Below, in pieces: positions 16,514 to 25,837 of a stretch of DNA of 64,000 nt. Both the position numbers and the translations under genes were made by a program. The notes under the pieces are model-generated. The model worked only from the letters and a program-made list of their open reading frames with translations, was not told the origin of the DNA and made no database searches. The stretch covers positions 124,001 to 188,000 of the forward strand of contig CAWAHE010000028.1 in the NCBI GenBank assembly GCA_963781775.1, given 5' to 3'. The stretch's first letter is position 1; each line of letters begins with the position of its first letter. The DNA is from CAVSRC01 sp963781775. Lineage in GTDB: Bacteria; Pseudomonadota; Alphaproteobacteria; Rhizobiales; Kaistiaceae.

Positions 16514-17782
16514 CTAACTCCCCGACCCGGCTTGCGCGGCAGCGCCGGACTTGGCGAGCACGGACTCGGTGATACTGGCCGGCAACGGCTTGGGCCGCTC
16601 GATCAGCCCCAGAAGCGGCAGCACGACGAGGAAATGCGCGAAGTAGTAGAAGGTGAAGATGCGCGCCAGAACGACGTTGGGTATGTGGAGCGTGGAGCCG
16701 GTCGGCGATTGCGAGCCGAGATAGCCGAGGCAGAGGCCGGTCACGACAAAGATCCAGAAGAACTGGCGGTAGATCGGCCGGAAGGTCGCCGAGCGCACGC
16801 GCGAGCGATCGAGCCACGGCAGGAAGACCAGGATGGCGATCGACGAGAACAGCGCGATGACGCCAAGCAGCTTGTTCGGGATGGCGCGCAGGATCGCGTA
16901 GAACGGCAGGAAGTACCATTCGGGCACGATCTCCGCCGGCGTCTGCAGCGGATTAGCCGGGATGTAGTTGTCCGGATGGCCGAGATAGTTCGGGATGAAG
17001 AACACCAGCCACGCGAACAGGAGCAGGAACACGACAAGGCCGAACGAGTCCTTGATCGTGTAGTAGGGATGGAAGGGCACCGTGTCCTGCTTGTCCTTGA
17101 CGTCGACGCCGGTCGGGTTGCCGTTGCCGGGCACGTGCAGCGCCCAGATATGCAGCAAGACCACGCCGGCAATCATGAACGGCAGCAGGTAGTGCAGCGA
17201 ATAGAAGCGATTGAGCGTCGGTCCGCCGACCGCGAAGCCGCCCCACAGCCAGGTGACGATCGCCCCGCCGACCAGCGGGATCGCCGAGAACAGGTTGGTG
17301 ATGACGTTGGCGGCCCAGAAGGACATCTGTCCCCACGGCAGCACGTAACCCATGAAGGCGGTGGCCATCATCAGCAGGTAGATGATGACGCCGAGGATCC
17401 ACAGCACCTCGCGCGGCGCCTTGTACGAGCCGTAATACATGCCGCGCAGCATGTGGATGTAGACCGCGAAGAAGAATACCGACGCGCCGTTGGCGTGCAG
17501 GTAGCGCAGCAGCCAACCGTAGTTGACGCTGCGCATGATGTTTTCGACCGAGTTGAAGGCCATCGTGTCGGCCGGAATGAAGTGCATGGCAAGCACGACG
17601 CCGGTCGCGATCTGCGCCGCCAGCATGAAGGTCAGGATGGCGCCAAAGTTCCACCAGTAGTTCAGGTTGCGCGGCGTCGGATACACGATGAACGACGAGT
17701 GGACGAGGCTCAGCACCGGCAGGCGGCTTTCCAGCCACTTGGCGATGCCGCTCTTCGGAACGTATGTGGAATGCCCGGCCAT
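16514..17782 (-). CDS. petB: Cytochrome b of the bc1 complex
   Basis: Core membrane subunit of the bc1 complex that oxidises ubiquinol and reduces quinone with two b hemes. The 422-residue product has eight hydrophobic helices; paired heme-ligand His residues are in helices II and IV, and the quinol-site PEW motif is in PEWYFLPFYAILRAIPNKL. The full length (not split b6/subunit IV) is typical of proteobacteria. Second gene of petABC; overlaps nothing and sits 21 bp after petA. Confidence 0.97.
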   Translation of the reverse strand: MAGHSTYVPKSGIAKWLESRLPVLSLVHSSFIVYPTPRNLNYWWNFGAILTFMLAAQIATGVVLAMHFIPADTMAFNSVENIMRSVNYGWLLRYLHANGASVFFFAVYIHMLRGMYYGSYKAPREVLWILGVIIYLLMMATAFMGYVLPWGQMSFWAANVITNLFSAIPLVGGAIVTWLWGGFAVGGPTLNRFYSLHYLLPFMIAGVVLLHIWALHVPGNGNPTGVDVKDKQDTVPFHPYYTIKDSFGLVVFLLLFAWLVFFIPNYLGHPDNYIPANPLQTPAEIVPEWYFLPFYAILRAIPNKLLGVIALFSSIAILVFLPWLDRSRVRSATFRPIYRQFFWIFVVTGLCLGYLGSQSPTGSTLHIPNVVLARIFTFYYFAHFLVVLPLLGLIERPKPLPASITESVLAKSGAAAQAGSGS

Positions 17783-17803
17783 AGTTTTTGTCGCCTGCCC
17801 CGT

Positions 17804-18373
17804 TCAGCCGATGCGGACTGTGGTGTCGGAAATGAACTCGTACACCGGTATCGCCATGTTCTCCGGCGCCGGTCCCTGCCGGATGCGTCCCGCCGTGTCG
17901 TAGACCGACCCGTGACAGGGGCAGAACCAGCCGCCAAACGATCCTTCCTGGCCGAGCGGAACGCAGCCGAGGTGGGTACAGATCTGGATCATCACGAACC
18001 AGGCTTCCTTGTCCGGCGTCGCGCGGTTGGCGTCGGTCGCCGGTGCGTTTGCGGGCAGATTGGCGTTGCGCGCCAGCCCGTCGCGCAATTCGGAAACGTT
18101 GACCGCCTTCGCCTCGTCGATTTCTTTCTGGGTGCGCTGGCGGACAACCACCGGCTTTCCGCGCCACTTGACGATCAGCGACATGCCCACGTCGACCGAC
18201 GACACGTCGACCTCGACCTGCGCCAGGGCCAGCGCCGCGGAGTCAGGGTTCATCTGGTCGATCAGCGGCCAGGCGGTCAGCACCGCGCCCACCGCCCCGG
18301 CCGCGCCGGTGGCGATGTAGAGAAAATCGCGCCGCGTCGGCTCCGGATGATCAGCCGTATCGGTACTTGCCAA
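17804..18373 (-). CDS. petA: Rieske iron-sulfur subunit of the bc1 complex
   Basis: Carries the 2Fe-2S cluster of the bc1 complex. The cluster motifs are CTHLGCVP and CPCHGS. A Tat-type N-terminus (PTRRDFLYIATGAAG) doubles as membrane anchor. I place the start at a TTG (18373), giving 189 residues, the family's normal size, with a GGGGGT element six bases ahead. An ATG at 18451 would add 26 residues rich in rare codons (AGG, GGA, GGG), so it is less likely. First gene of petABC. The 298-bp divergent spacer to the methyltransferase must hold the promoters, but I could not assign them. Confidence 0.94.
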   Translation of the reverse strand: MASTDTADHPEPTRRDFLYIATGAAGAVGAVLTAWPLIDQMNPDSAALALAQVEVDVSSVDVGMSLIVKWRGKPVVVRQRTQKEIDEAKAVNVSELRDGLARNANLPANAPATDANRATPDKEAWFVMIQICTHLGCVPLGQEGSFGGWFCPCHGSVYDTAGRIRQGPAPENMAIPVYEFISDTTVRIG

Positions 18374-18671
18374 GATCGGACCCCCAATCGCCCCCGTTCC
18401 GGCGAGGCGGGACCCAAAGAATCCCCTCGTCGGCCGCGTCTGTTTAGCCATCGCGCTTGGGCCTTGTCCAGTCACCCGGCCGCCTTTGCGCACATTGTCG
18501 CGGGGATCGGGGGTTTCCGGTATTCCGCCGGACGGGCGGACTTCTGGCGGTCGCCGGGCCCCGCCTTCGCTGGTCGCCGGGGTGCCCGACGGGCGGCCGG
18601 ACTGCGCTAACATGGCACGGCACTGAAACCCGGACGCGGGTGAACCGAACGCGCCGCCGGAGGACCAGCCC

Positions 18672-19250
18672 ATTTCTGAACCGACCATCCGCGCTTCAAT
18701 TCAGGGCATCGCCGTCGCGCTTCACACGGCGCCGGCCCTGTTTTCGCCCCGCAAGCTGGACGAGGGCACGCTGGCGATGCTCGCCCTCGTGGACTTCCAG
18801 CCGGGAGACAAGGTGCTCGATCTCGGTTGTGGCTACGGCGTGGTCGGCATCTATGCCGCGAAGATCACCCGCCCCGATCTCGTCACCCTGGTCGACAACG
18901 ATCCCCTCGCCATAGAAATCGCCACGCGCAATCTCATTGCCAACGGTGTCGGCGACGCCAAAGCCATTCTCAGCGAGGGATTTCGCGACCTCACCGAGAC
19001 GAACTTCACCAGAATTCTGTGCAACCCGCCGTATCACACCGACTTTTCGGTGCCCAAGCACTTCATCGAGAAGGGCTTCAACCGGCTGGCGCTTGGCGGA
19101 CAACTCTGGATGGTCACCAAACGCGACGTCTGGTACCGCAACAAACTGCGCGCCATTTTCGGCGGTGTGCGCGTGCATGTGGCCGGTTCCTACTTCGTCT
19201 TCGAAGCCACCAAGACCTCGAACACCTACGCCAGCCGGGCACGGCCCTGA
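18672..19250 (+). CDS. Class I SAM methyltransferase, RsmC-like, probable ATT start
   Basis: The SAM-binding motif VLDLGCGYGVVGIYAA and the catalytic NPPYHTDFSV (NPPY) mark an N-methyltransferase of the MTS/RsmC group, which methylates a guanine in 16S rRNA. The first ATG in frame (18777) would cut off the conserved segment HTAPALFSPRKLDEGT that precedes motif I in this family. Reading back, no ATG, GTG or TTG occurs before the upstream stop at 18624, but an ATT at 18672 follows GGAGGA with eight-base spacing and opens as ATT-TCT-GAA-CCG. I therefore start at ATT (192 residues). Either a genuine rare start or a G-to-T change at the start codon. Confidence 0.8.
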   Translation: MSEPTIRASIQGIAVALHTAPALFSPRKLDEGTLAMLALVDFQPGDKVLDLGCGYGVVGIYAAKITRPDLVTLVDNDPLAIEIATRNLIANGVGDAKAILSEGFRDLTETNFTRILCNPPYHTDFSVPKHFIEKGFNRLALGGQLWMVTKRDVWYRNKLRAIFGGVRVHVAGSYFVFEATKTSNTYASRARP

Positions 19251-19286
19251 GGCCCGCGCACCGGCGGCGACGAGGAGCACCAACGA

Positions 19287-21158
19287 CTAGTCCACCGCGG
19301 CGGCCATCACCGGGTCGGCGGCAGGCGAGCGGTCGGTATTGAGGAAGCCGCCGGATTGCCGGCTCCACAGCGAGGCGTAGAGCCCACCGTGCCGCAACAA
19401 TTCGTCGTGGCGACCGGTCTCGACGATCTGGCCCTTGTCGAGCACCACCAGCCGGTCCATGGCCGCGATGGTCGACAGACGGTGGGCGATGGCGATGACC
19501 GTCTTGCCCTCCATCAGGCGATAGAGGCTCTCCTGAATGGCCGCTTCCACCTCAGAATCGAGCGCACTGGTCGCTTCGTCGAGAACCAGCACAGGAGCAT
19601 CCTTGAGGAGCACCCGGGCGATCGCCACGCGCTGCCGCTGGCCGCCCGACAGCTTCGCCCCGCGCTCGCCGACATGCGCGTCGAAGCCGGCGCGGCCGTA
19701 ATGGTCCATCAGCGAAGGAATGAAGGCCTCCGCGTGCGCCTGACGGGCCGCGTCCTCCATCGCCTCATCGCCGGCCTCGGGCCGGCCATAGAGAATGTTG
19801 TCGCGGATCGACCGGTGCATGAGGGACGTATCCTGCGTGATCAGGCCGATCTGCTTGCGCAGCGAATCCTGCGAGACCGTGGCGATGTCCTGCCCGTCGA
19901 TGACGATGCGCCCGCCCTCGACGTCGTAGAAACGCAGAAGCAGGTTGGCGATCGTCGATTTGCCGGCGCCCGAGCGCCCGACAAGACCGACCTTCTCGCC
20001 CGCCGCGATGGTGAGCGACAGGTTCTCGATGATCCCGCTCTTGCGGCCGTAGTGGAACGTGACGTTCTCGAAGCGGATCTCGCCACGCGGCACCTTGAGC
20101 TCGGTCGCATCGGGTACGTCGATCAGTTCCTGCGGCCGCGCGATGGTCTCCATGCCCTCCTGCACGGCGCCGACATTGTCGAAGACGCCGACCGAGGTCC
20201 ACATGATCCAGCCAGACATGGTGGCGATGCGGAAGACGAGGCCGGCGGCGATGGTCAGCGCGCCGAGCGTCAGGTCGCCGCGCGCCCACAGCACCACCGC
20301 CAGCGCCGTCGTGCCGGCAATCAAGAGGCCGTTCATGATGACGACCGTGGTCGACATCGCCGTGATCAGCCGGGTCGAACGGCGGAACTTCTGCAGATGG
20401 TCGTCGACCGCGTCGCGGGCGTAGTCGTCCTCGCGCGACGTGTGCGCGAAGAGCTTCACCGTCTGGATGTTGGTGTAGCTGTCGACGATGCGGCCGGTCA
20501 GCATCGAGCGCGCCTCCGACACGATGACCGAGCGCTCGCGGATGCGCGGCACGAAATAGACCAGCACATAGACGAAGCCCGCGATCCAGATCGCCAGCGG
20601 AATGGTCAGCCGGATGTCGAGGCTGTTGAAGAGCAGCAGCGAACTGATCGCGTAGATGGTGACAAACCACAGCGCATCGCAGACCTGCACCACGGATTCA
20701 CGCAGCGCCGGTCCGGTTTGCACGATCTTCGAGGCGATGCGGCCGGCGAAATCGTCGGTGAAGAAGCGCACCGTCTGGCGCAGCACGTAGCGATGCGTCT
20801 GCCAGCGCACGAGATTCGTGAACGACGGCGCCAGCGACTGCTGCACGAGCAGATCGTGCAGGATGACGACCACCGGGCGCGCGACGACGACGACGAAACC
20901 CATCCACAGGAACGTCCAGCCGTAGTCGGCGAGCACGCGGTCGGGCGTCGTGTTCTTGAGCAGATCGACGATGGCGCCGATGTAGCGGAAAATCGACACC
21001 TCGATCAGCGAAATGAAGAAGCCGACGACCAGCAGGACGGCGAGCACCGGCCACACCTGTCTGGTGTAGTGCCAGTAGAAGCCGGAAAGCGTCGAGGGCG
21101 GCATGCCTTCGTCATGCGGCCGGAACGCGTCGATCAGGTTCTCGAAGAAGCGGAACAT
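19287..21158 (-). CDS. ABC exporter half-transporter 1 (fused TMD-NBD)
   Basis: 623-residue ABC-B-type exporter half: about six membrane helices (residues 30-330) followed by a nucleotide-binding domain with Walker A GRSGAGKST, signature LSGGQRQRVAIARVLL, Walker B VLVLDEATSALDSE and the H-loop AHRLSTI. It probably works as a dimer exporting a lipid, peptide or drug. The start at 21158 matches the N-termini of its two neighbours (short FENLIDAF motif then a membrane helix). Last of three tandem paralogues on the same strand. Substrate unknown. Confidence 0.93.
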   Translation of the reverse strand: MFRFFENLIDAFRPHDEGMPPSTLSGFYWHYTRQVWPVLAVLLVVGFFISLIEVSIFRYIGAIVDLLKNTTPDRVLADYGWTFLWMGFVVVVARPVVVILHDLLVQQSLAPSFTNLVRWQTHRYVLRQTVRFFTDDFAGRIASKIVQTGPALRESVVQVCDALWFVTIYAISSLLLFNSLDIRLTIPLAIWIAGFVYVLVYFVPRIRERSVIVSEARSMLTGRIVDSYTNIQTVKLFAHTSREDDYARDAVDDHLQKFRRSTRLITAMSTTVVIMNGLLIAGTTALAVVLWARGDLTLGALTIAAGLVFRIATMSGWIMWTSVGVFDNVGAVQEGMETIARPQELIDVPDATELKVPRGEIRFENVTFHYGRKSGIIENLSLTIAAGEKVGLVGRSGAGKSTIANLLLRFYDVEGGRIVIDGQDIATVSQDSLRKQIGLITQDTSLMHRSIRDNILYGRPEAGDEAMEDAARQAHAEAFIPSLMDHYGRAGFDAHVGERGAKLSGGQRQRVAIARVLLKDAPVLVLDEATSALDSEVEAAIQESLYRLMEGKTVIAIAHRLSTIAAMDRLVVLDKGQIVETGRHDELLRHGGLYASLWSRQSGGFLNTDRSPAADPVMAAAVD

Positions 21159-21266
21159 CGGGAGCCACCACCAAAACCCGGCACATGCCGGCGGAAGTTT
21201 CGAGCATCGCCGCCCGGCAGCGCGCCGGACGGCCATTTCGTTCAGACGTAACGCGCGGGGGCCGCC

Positions 21267-23120
21267 CTACTCCGCCGCCTCCGCCGCGTTCGGCTCCAGA
21301 TCGAGGAAGCCACCCGACTGCCGGCTCCACAGCGCGGCATAGAGGCCGTCGTTGCGGAGCAGTTCCTCGTGCGGCCCGGCCTCGACGATGCGTCCCTTGT
21401 CGAGCACGACCAACCGGTCCATCGCCGCGATGGTCGACAGGCGGTGGGCGATGGCGATCACGGTCTTGCCCGCCATCAGCCGGTCGAGCAATTCCTGGAT
21501 CGCCGCCTCGATTTCCGAATCGAGCGCGCTGGTCGCCTCGTCGAGCACCAGGATCGGCGCGTTCTTGAGGAACACGCGCGCGATCGCGATGCGCTGGCGC
21601 TGACCGCCGGACAGTTTCACGCCGCGCTCGCCGACATGGGCGTCGTAGCCGGTCCGCCCTTTCGGGTCGGAGAGGTCGCCGATGAACTCGTCGGCATGCG
21701 CCAGGCGCGCCGCCGCCAGCACCTCGTCCTCGGAGGCATCCGGCCGGCCATAAAGGATATTGTCGCGCACCGACCGGTGGAGCAGCGAGGTATCCTGCGT
21801 GACCATGCCGATCTCGCGGCGGAGCGACTCCTGGGTGACATGGGCGATGTCCTGCCCATCGATCAGGATGCGCCCACCCTCGAGGTCGTAGAAGCGCAGC
21901 AACAGATTGACCAGCGTCGACTTGCCGGCACCCGAGCGGCCGACGAGGCCGACCTTCTCGCCCGGATGGATTGTGAGCGAGAAGTCCTCGATGACCTTGT
22001 TGGCGCGGCCATAGTGAAAACGCGCGTGGTCGAAGCGGATCTCGCCATGCGGGACGGCGAGCTGGCGCGCATCGTCGCGGTCGACGATCGCCACCGGCTT
22101 GGTGAGCATGCCAATACCGTCCTGCACCGTGCCGATGTTCTCGAACAGCCCGGCGACCTCCCACATGATCCACTGCGAGATGCCACGCATCCGCAGCACC
22201 AGGCCGAGCGCCACCGTGATCGCGCCGAGCGAGATCGCCGACCGCTGCCACGCGTAGATCGCAATGGCCCCGACCGCCGCGAGCAGCACTGCGTTGATGA
22301 GCGTGACCAACCACGTCATGCCGGTGATCAGTCGCATCTGCTTGTGGACGGTGACCAGGAACTCGTCCATGGCGCCGCGGGCGTAGTCCTGCTCGCGCGA
22401 GGAATGCGCGAACAGCTTCACCGTCTGGATGTTGGTGTAGCTGTCGACGACGCGGCCGGTCATCTGGGCGCGTGCGTCGGCCTGCGCCTCGCCGATCTTG
22501 CCGAGGCGCGGCACGAACCACATCAACAGCCCGACATAGGCGACGAGCCATATCGCCAGCGCGACCAGCATCCACGCGTCGCTTTGCAGGAAGAGATAGG
22601 CCGTGCCGAAGAACATGGTGACGATGTAGACACCGACATCCATGAACTTCATCACCGTCTCGCGCACGGCGAGCGACGTCTGCATGACTTTCTGCGAAAC
22701 GCGGCCGGCGAATTCGTCCTGGAAGAAGCCGAGGCTCTGGCCGAGCATGTGGATGTGCGCGCGCCAGCGCACCAGCATCGGATAGCTGCCGAACGCCGTC
22801 TGGAACATGAGCAGCGACTGGCCGAGCGCGATCGCCGGGAAGCCGACGAGGATGAGCGCCGCCATGCCGGCAAGCTCCAGTCCGTGCTCGGACAGGAGCG
22901 TCGCCGGCGTCGACGCGCCCAGCCAATCGATCAGCGTGCCGGTGAACGAGAAGAACGCCAGCTCGATGATCGACAGAGCAGCCGTCAGCACCGACATGAT
23001 CGCCAGCCACGGCATCATCGGGCGCGAATAGTGCCAGAGGAAGCGCCACAAGCCTTTCGGCGGCGTGCCTATGTCGTCGGTCGGATAAGGATCGACCAGG
23101 GTCTCGAATCGTTTGAACAC
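21267..23120 (-). CDS. ABC exporter half-transporter 2 (fused TMD-NBD)
   Basis: 617-residue paralogue of the flanking exporters: six-helix membrane domain, then Walker A GRSGAGKST, signature LSGGQRQRIAIARVF, and Walker B ILVLDEATSALDSE. The GTG at 23120, seven bases after GGAG, gives an N-terminus (FKRFETLVDPYP) aligned with the other two; a start at 23192 is rejected. Unlike its neighbours it is preceded by a long 334-bp spacer containing a possible leader peptide and a hairpin, so it may have its own regulation. Substrate unknown. Confidence 0.93.
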   Translation of the reverse strand: MFKRFETLVDPYPTDDIGTPPKGLWRFLWHYSRPMMPWLAIMSVLTAALSIIELAFFSFTGTLIDWLGASTPATLLSEHGLELAGMAALILVGFPAIALGQSLLMFQTAFGSYPMLVRWRAHIHMLGQSLGFFQDEFAGRVSQKVMQTSLAVRETVMKFMDVGVYIVTMFFGTAYLFLQSDAWMLVALAIWLVAYVGLLMWFVPRLGKIGEAQADARAQMTGRVVDSYTNIQTVKLFAHSSREQDYARGAMDEFLVTVHKQMRLITGMTWLVTLINAVLLAAVGAIAIYAWQRSAISLGAITVALGLVLRMRGISQWIMWEVAGLFENIGTVQDGIGMLTKPVAIVDRDDARQLAVPHGEIRFDHARFHYGRANKVIEDFSLTIHPGEKVGLVGRSGAGKSTLVNLLLRFYDLEGGRILIDGQDIAHVTQESLRREIGMVTQDTSLLHRSVRDNILYGRPDASEDEVLAAARLAHADEFIGDLSDPKGRTGYDAHVGERGVKLSGGQRQRIAIARVFLKNAPILVLDEATSALDSEIEAAIQELLDRLMAGKTVIAIAHRLSTIAAMDRLVVLDKGRIVEAGPHEELLRNDGLYAALWSRQSGGFLDLEPNAAEAAE

Positions 23121-23182
23121 GGGAGTGCTCCGGATGGCCGGCGCGCTGGGCGCCCGGCGGAAAAGCAGGGATGAAGAGCTGC

Positions 23183-23200
23183 GGCGCCCCAAAGGGCGCC
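23183..23200 (-). promoter_or_regulatory. Hairpin upstream of exporter 2
   Basis: Inverted repeat GGCGCCC/GGGCGCC with a 4-nt loop (CAAA on the plus strand), located between the candidate leader peptide (23243-23311) and the exporter 2 start at 23120. No T-run follows. Could take part in attenuation with the leader; the rest of the 334-bp spacer shows nothing else recognisable. Confidence 0.4.
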
Positions 23201-23242
23201 CGAACTCAGGCTCCGGACCGTCGTGAGGTCGTCAGCGAGGCG

Positions 23243-23311
23243 TCAGGCGCAGAGCCTAAAGGAGACGCGGACGGCGACGGTGGCCGGGGCCATGGTGCAA
23301 GTCAGCTCCAT
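23243..23311 (-). CDS. Possible 22-residue leader peptide
   Basis: In the spacer before exporter 2, an ATG at 23311 follows a strong AGAGGAG site by six to seven bases and opens a 22-codon frame with two Cys residues (positions 5 and 21), ending in TGA at 23243. A hairpin lies between it and the exporter start. This is the usual layout of a translation-dependent attenuator. There is no family match I can name, and short frames are common by chance, so confidence is limited. Confidence 0.4.
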   Translation of the reverse strand: MELTCTMAPATVAVRVSFRLCA

Positions 23312-23454
23312 TCGGCATCTCCTCTGGTTGGCAAGGCACGCGAAAACTGGCGGCGTGCGGACGCGACGGTGCACCTCCTAGACCCGTTCGTCGTGATTTT
23401 CCAGAGGCTAATCCGCGGCTGCTGACAAATCAGGCAACCGTTGCCGGAAGGCCA

Positions 23455-25314
23455 CTATTCCGCGGCAGTCGGGATCGCCGGTTCGTCCACACCGAGGAAC
23501 CCGCCCGACTGGCGCTGCCAAAGCGCGGCGTAGAGACCGTCCTTGCGCAGGAGTTCGCCGTGGGTGCCGGTTTCCACGATGCGGCCCTCGTCGAGGACGA
23601 CCAGCCGGTCGAGCATGGCGATGGTCGACAGGCGGTGGGCGATGGCGATGACGGTGCGTCCTTCCATGAGGCCGTAGAGCTGCTCCTGGATCGCGGCCTC
23701 GGCTTCCGAATCGAGCGCGCTGGTCGCCTCGTCGAGGACGAGGATCGGCGCGTTCTTGAGGATCAGCCGCGCGATGGCGACGCGCTGGCGCTGGCCGCCG
23801 GAGAGCTTGACGCCGCGCTCGCCGACCCGCGAGTCGTAGCCGCTGCGGCCCTGCAAATCCCGGAGGCCCATGATGAACTCGTGCGCCTGCGCCCGCTTCG
23901 CGGCGGCGATGACCTGCTCCTCGGTCGCTTCGGGCCGGCCATACTTGATGTTGTCGCGTACCGAACGATGGAGGAGCGACGTATCCTGCGTGACGACGCC
24001 GATCGCCGAGCGCAGGCTCTCCTGCGTGACGTCGGCGATGTCCTGTCCGTCGATCAGGATGCGCCCGCCCTCGAGGTCGTAGAAGCGCAGGAGCACGTTG
24101 ACCAGCGTCGACTTGCCGGCGCCGGAGCGGCCGACGAGGCCGACCTTCTCGCCGGGCTTCACGGTGAGCGTCAGGTGGTCGATGACGCCGGACTTGCGGC
24201 CGTAGTGGAAGCTGACGTCCTCGAAGCGGATTTCGCCGCGGCTGACCATCAGCGGCGCCGCCTGCGCCGTGTCGACCAGCGAATGCGGCCGGGCGATGGT
24301 CTGCATGCCGTTCTGCACCGAGCCGACATTCTCGAACAGCGACGTGATCTGCCGGAGGATCATGTTGGACATCTGGTTGAGGCGCAGCACCAGCGACGTC
24401 GCGATGGCAATCGCCCCGACGGAAATCGAGCCCTGCGTCCACAGATAGACGCCGAGGCCGCACACCGAAACGATCAGCGCGCTGTTCATGGTCGACAGCG
24501 TCACCATCAGCGTCGCCATGGTGCGGGCGAAATCGAGGAAGGCGTTGATGTGCGTGCGGAACCCTTCCAGCACGAAGCCATCCTCGCGCTCGGCGCGGGC
24601 GAACAGCTTGACCGACTGGATGTTGGTGTAGCTGTCGACAATCCGGCCCGAGAGACCGGAGCTTGCTTCCGCCACCGCGGCCGAGCGCTGCCGCACCGGC
24701 GGCACCAGCTTCCAGATGGTGACGATGTAGAAGGCAAGCCACACCGCGACCGGCAGGATCAGCCATGCGTCGAGGCCGAGGAACAGCCACAGCGTGCCGC
24801 CGAGATAGATCAGCAGTGTCCAGATACCGTCGATCAGGCTGCCGATCGTCTCGCGCAGCGACGGCCCGGTCTGCATCACCTTCTGCGCGATGCGCCCGGC
24901 GAAATCGTTCTGGAAGAAGGTCAGGCTCTGGCGCAGCACGTAGCGGTAGTTCTGCCAGCGCACCATCGCCGTCAGGCTCGGCACGAGGGCGAGATTGTTG
25001 AAGCCGCGCTGGAGGAGCGCGATCAGCGGGCGCAGGATCAGCACGACGAACACCATGCCGGCCAGCTCCCACCCGTAGGTCGGGAAGAAATCCGTGCGTG
25101 CGGTCGTGTTCGCCCAGTCGACGATCTTGCCGAGGAAGACGTAGAGCGCCATTTCGGTGACCGTGCTGGCCAGCGACAGGAGCAGCACGACCACCACCAG
25201 CCAGCGCACCGGCTTGATGAAATAGCGATAAAAGGCCAGCAACTGGTCCGGAGGACGTTCCACGGGGTTTTCCGGGAACGGATCGATCAGTTTCTCAAAC
25301 CAGCTTTTCTGCAT
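23455..25314 (-). CDS. ABC exporter half-transporter 3 (fused TMD-NBD)
   Basis: 619-residue exporter half, first of the three tandem copies in transcription order. Six membrane helices, then Walker A GRSGAGKST, signature LSGGQRQRVAIARLI, and Walker B ILVLDEATSALDSE, H-loop AHRLSTI. The start at 25314 (MQKSWFEKLIDPFPE) aligns with the other two copies; the much longer open frame upstream runs antisense through trmL and is not coding. Together the three could form homodimers or mixed heterodimers. Substrate unknown; lipid or multidrug export are the usual roles of this subfamily. Confidence 0.93.
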   Translation of the reverse strand: MQKSWFEKLIDPFPENPVERPPDQLLAFYRYFIKPVRWLVVVVLLLSLASTVTEMALYVFLGKIVDWANTTARTDFFPTYGWELAGMVFVVLILRPLIALLQRGFNNLALVPSLTAMVRWQNYRYVLRQSLTFFQNDFAGRIAQKVMQTGPSLRETIGSLIDGIWTLLIYLGGTLWLFLGLDAWLILPVAVWLAFYIVTIWKLVPPVRQRSAAVAEASSGLSGRIVDSYTNIQSVKLFARAEREDGFVLEGFRTHINAFLDFARTMATLMVTLSTMNSALIVSVCGLGVYLWTQGSISVGAIAIATSLVLRLNQMSNMILRQITSLFENVGSVQNGMQTIARPHSLVDTAQAAPLMVSRGEIRFEDVSFHYGRKSGVIDHLTLTVKPGEKVGLVGRSGAGKSTLVNVLLRFYDLEGGRILIDGQDIADVTQESLRSAIGVVTQDTSLLHRSVRDNIKYGRPEATEEQVIAAAKRAQAHEFIMGLRDLQGRSGYDSRVGERGVKLSGGQRQRVAIARLILKNAPILVLDEATSALDSEAEAAIQEQLYGLMEGRTVIAIAHRLSTIAMLDRLVVLDEGRIVETGTHGELLRKDGLYAALWQRQSGGFLGVDEPAIPTAAE

Positions 25315-25331
25315 GCCGCCCGTTAGGTAGG

Positions 25332-25366
25332 CCTGTCGGGGGGCCGAGTCCACGGCCTCCGACAGG
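25332..25366. promoter_or_regulatory. Inverted repeat in the exporter 3 / trmL divergent spacer
   Basis: The 60-bp spacer between the divergent starts contains CCTGTCGG/CCGACAGG (8-bp perfect arms, 25332-25339 and 25359-25366), with additional inner pairing. It occupies the only place both promoters could be, so it may be an operator or a transcript hairpin. Confidence 0.4.
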
Positions 25367-25374
25367 TTGCTGCC

Positions 25375-25836
25375 ATGGTTTCGCTTGCCCTCTACCAGCC
25401 CGACATCCCGCAGAACGCCGGCACCCTCCTGCGGCTCTGCGCCTGCCTTGGGGTGGAGGCCCACGTGATCGAGCCGGCCGGATTCGACCTGTCGGATCGC
25501 GCCTTGCGGCGCGCCGGCATGGATTATCTGGAGCAGGCGACCCTCGTCCGCCACCTGTCGTGGGAGGTTTTCTGCGCCTGGCGGGCGAAGACGCCCGACC
25601 GGCGGTTGGTGCTGGCGACGACCAAGGCCGCCCTGCCCTATGCCGATTTCGCGTTCCGCGCCGGCGACATGATCCTGATGGGCCGCGAGAGCGCCGGCGT
25701 GCCCAATTCGGTGCACCAGGCCGCCGACGCCCGGGTGACGATCCCGATGGTCGCCGGCCTGCGCTCGCTCAACGTCGCGACCGCCGCCGCCATGATCCTC
25801 GGCGAAGCATTGCGGCAGACGGACGGGTTTCCCTAG
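25375..25836 (+). CDS. trmL: tRNA (cytidine/uridine-34-2'-O)-methyltransferase
   Basis: SPOUT-class methyltransferase that modifies the wobble ribose of leucine tRNAs. The 153-residue product is the standard size and ends with the trefoil-knot motifs MGRESAGVP and GLRSLNVATAAAMIL. It opens with SLALYQPDIPQNAGTLLRLCA, the usual family start. Divergent from the exporter cluster and convergent with the MerR gene (one base apart). Confidence 0.95.
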   Translation: MVSLALYQPDIPQNAGTLLRLCACLGVEAHVIEPAGFDLSDRALRRAGMDYLEQATLVRHLSWEVFCAWRAKTPDRRLVLATTKAALPYADFAFRAGDMILMGRESAGVPNSVHQAADARVTIPMVAGLRSLNVATAAAMILGEALRQTDGFP

Positions 25837-25837
25837 G

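Noticed and set aside
16343..18610. A 755-codon plus-strand open frame
   Set aside because: It is antisense to petABC, highly Arg/His/Asp-rich without any domain, and arises because high third-position GC in the real genes removes stops on the other strand.
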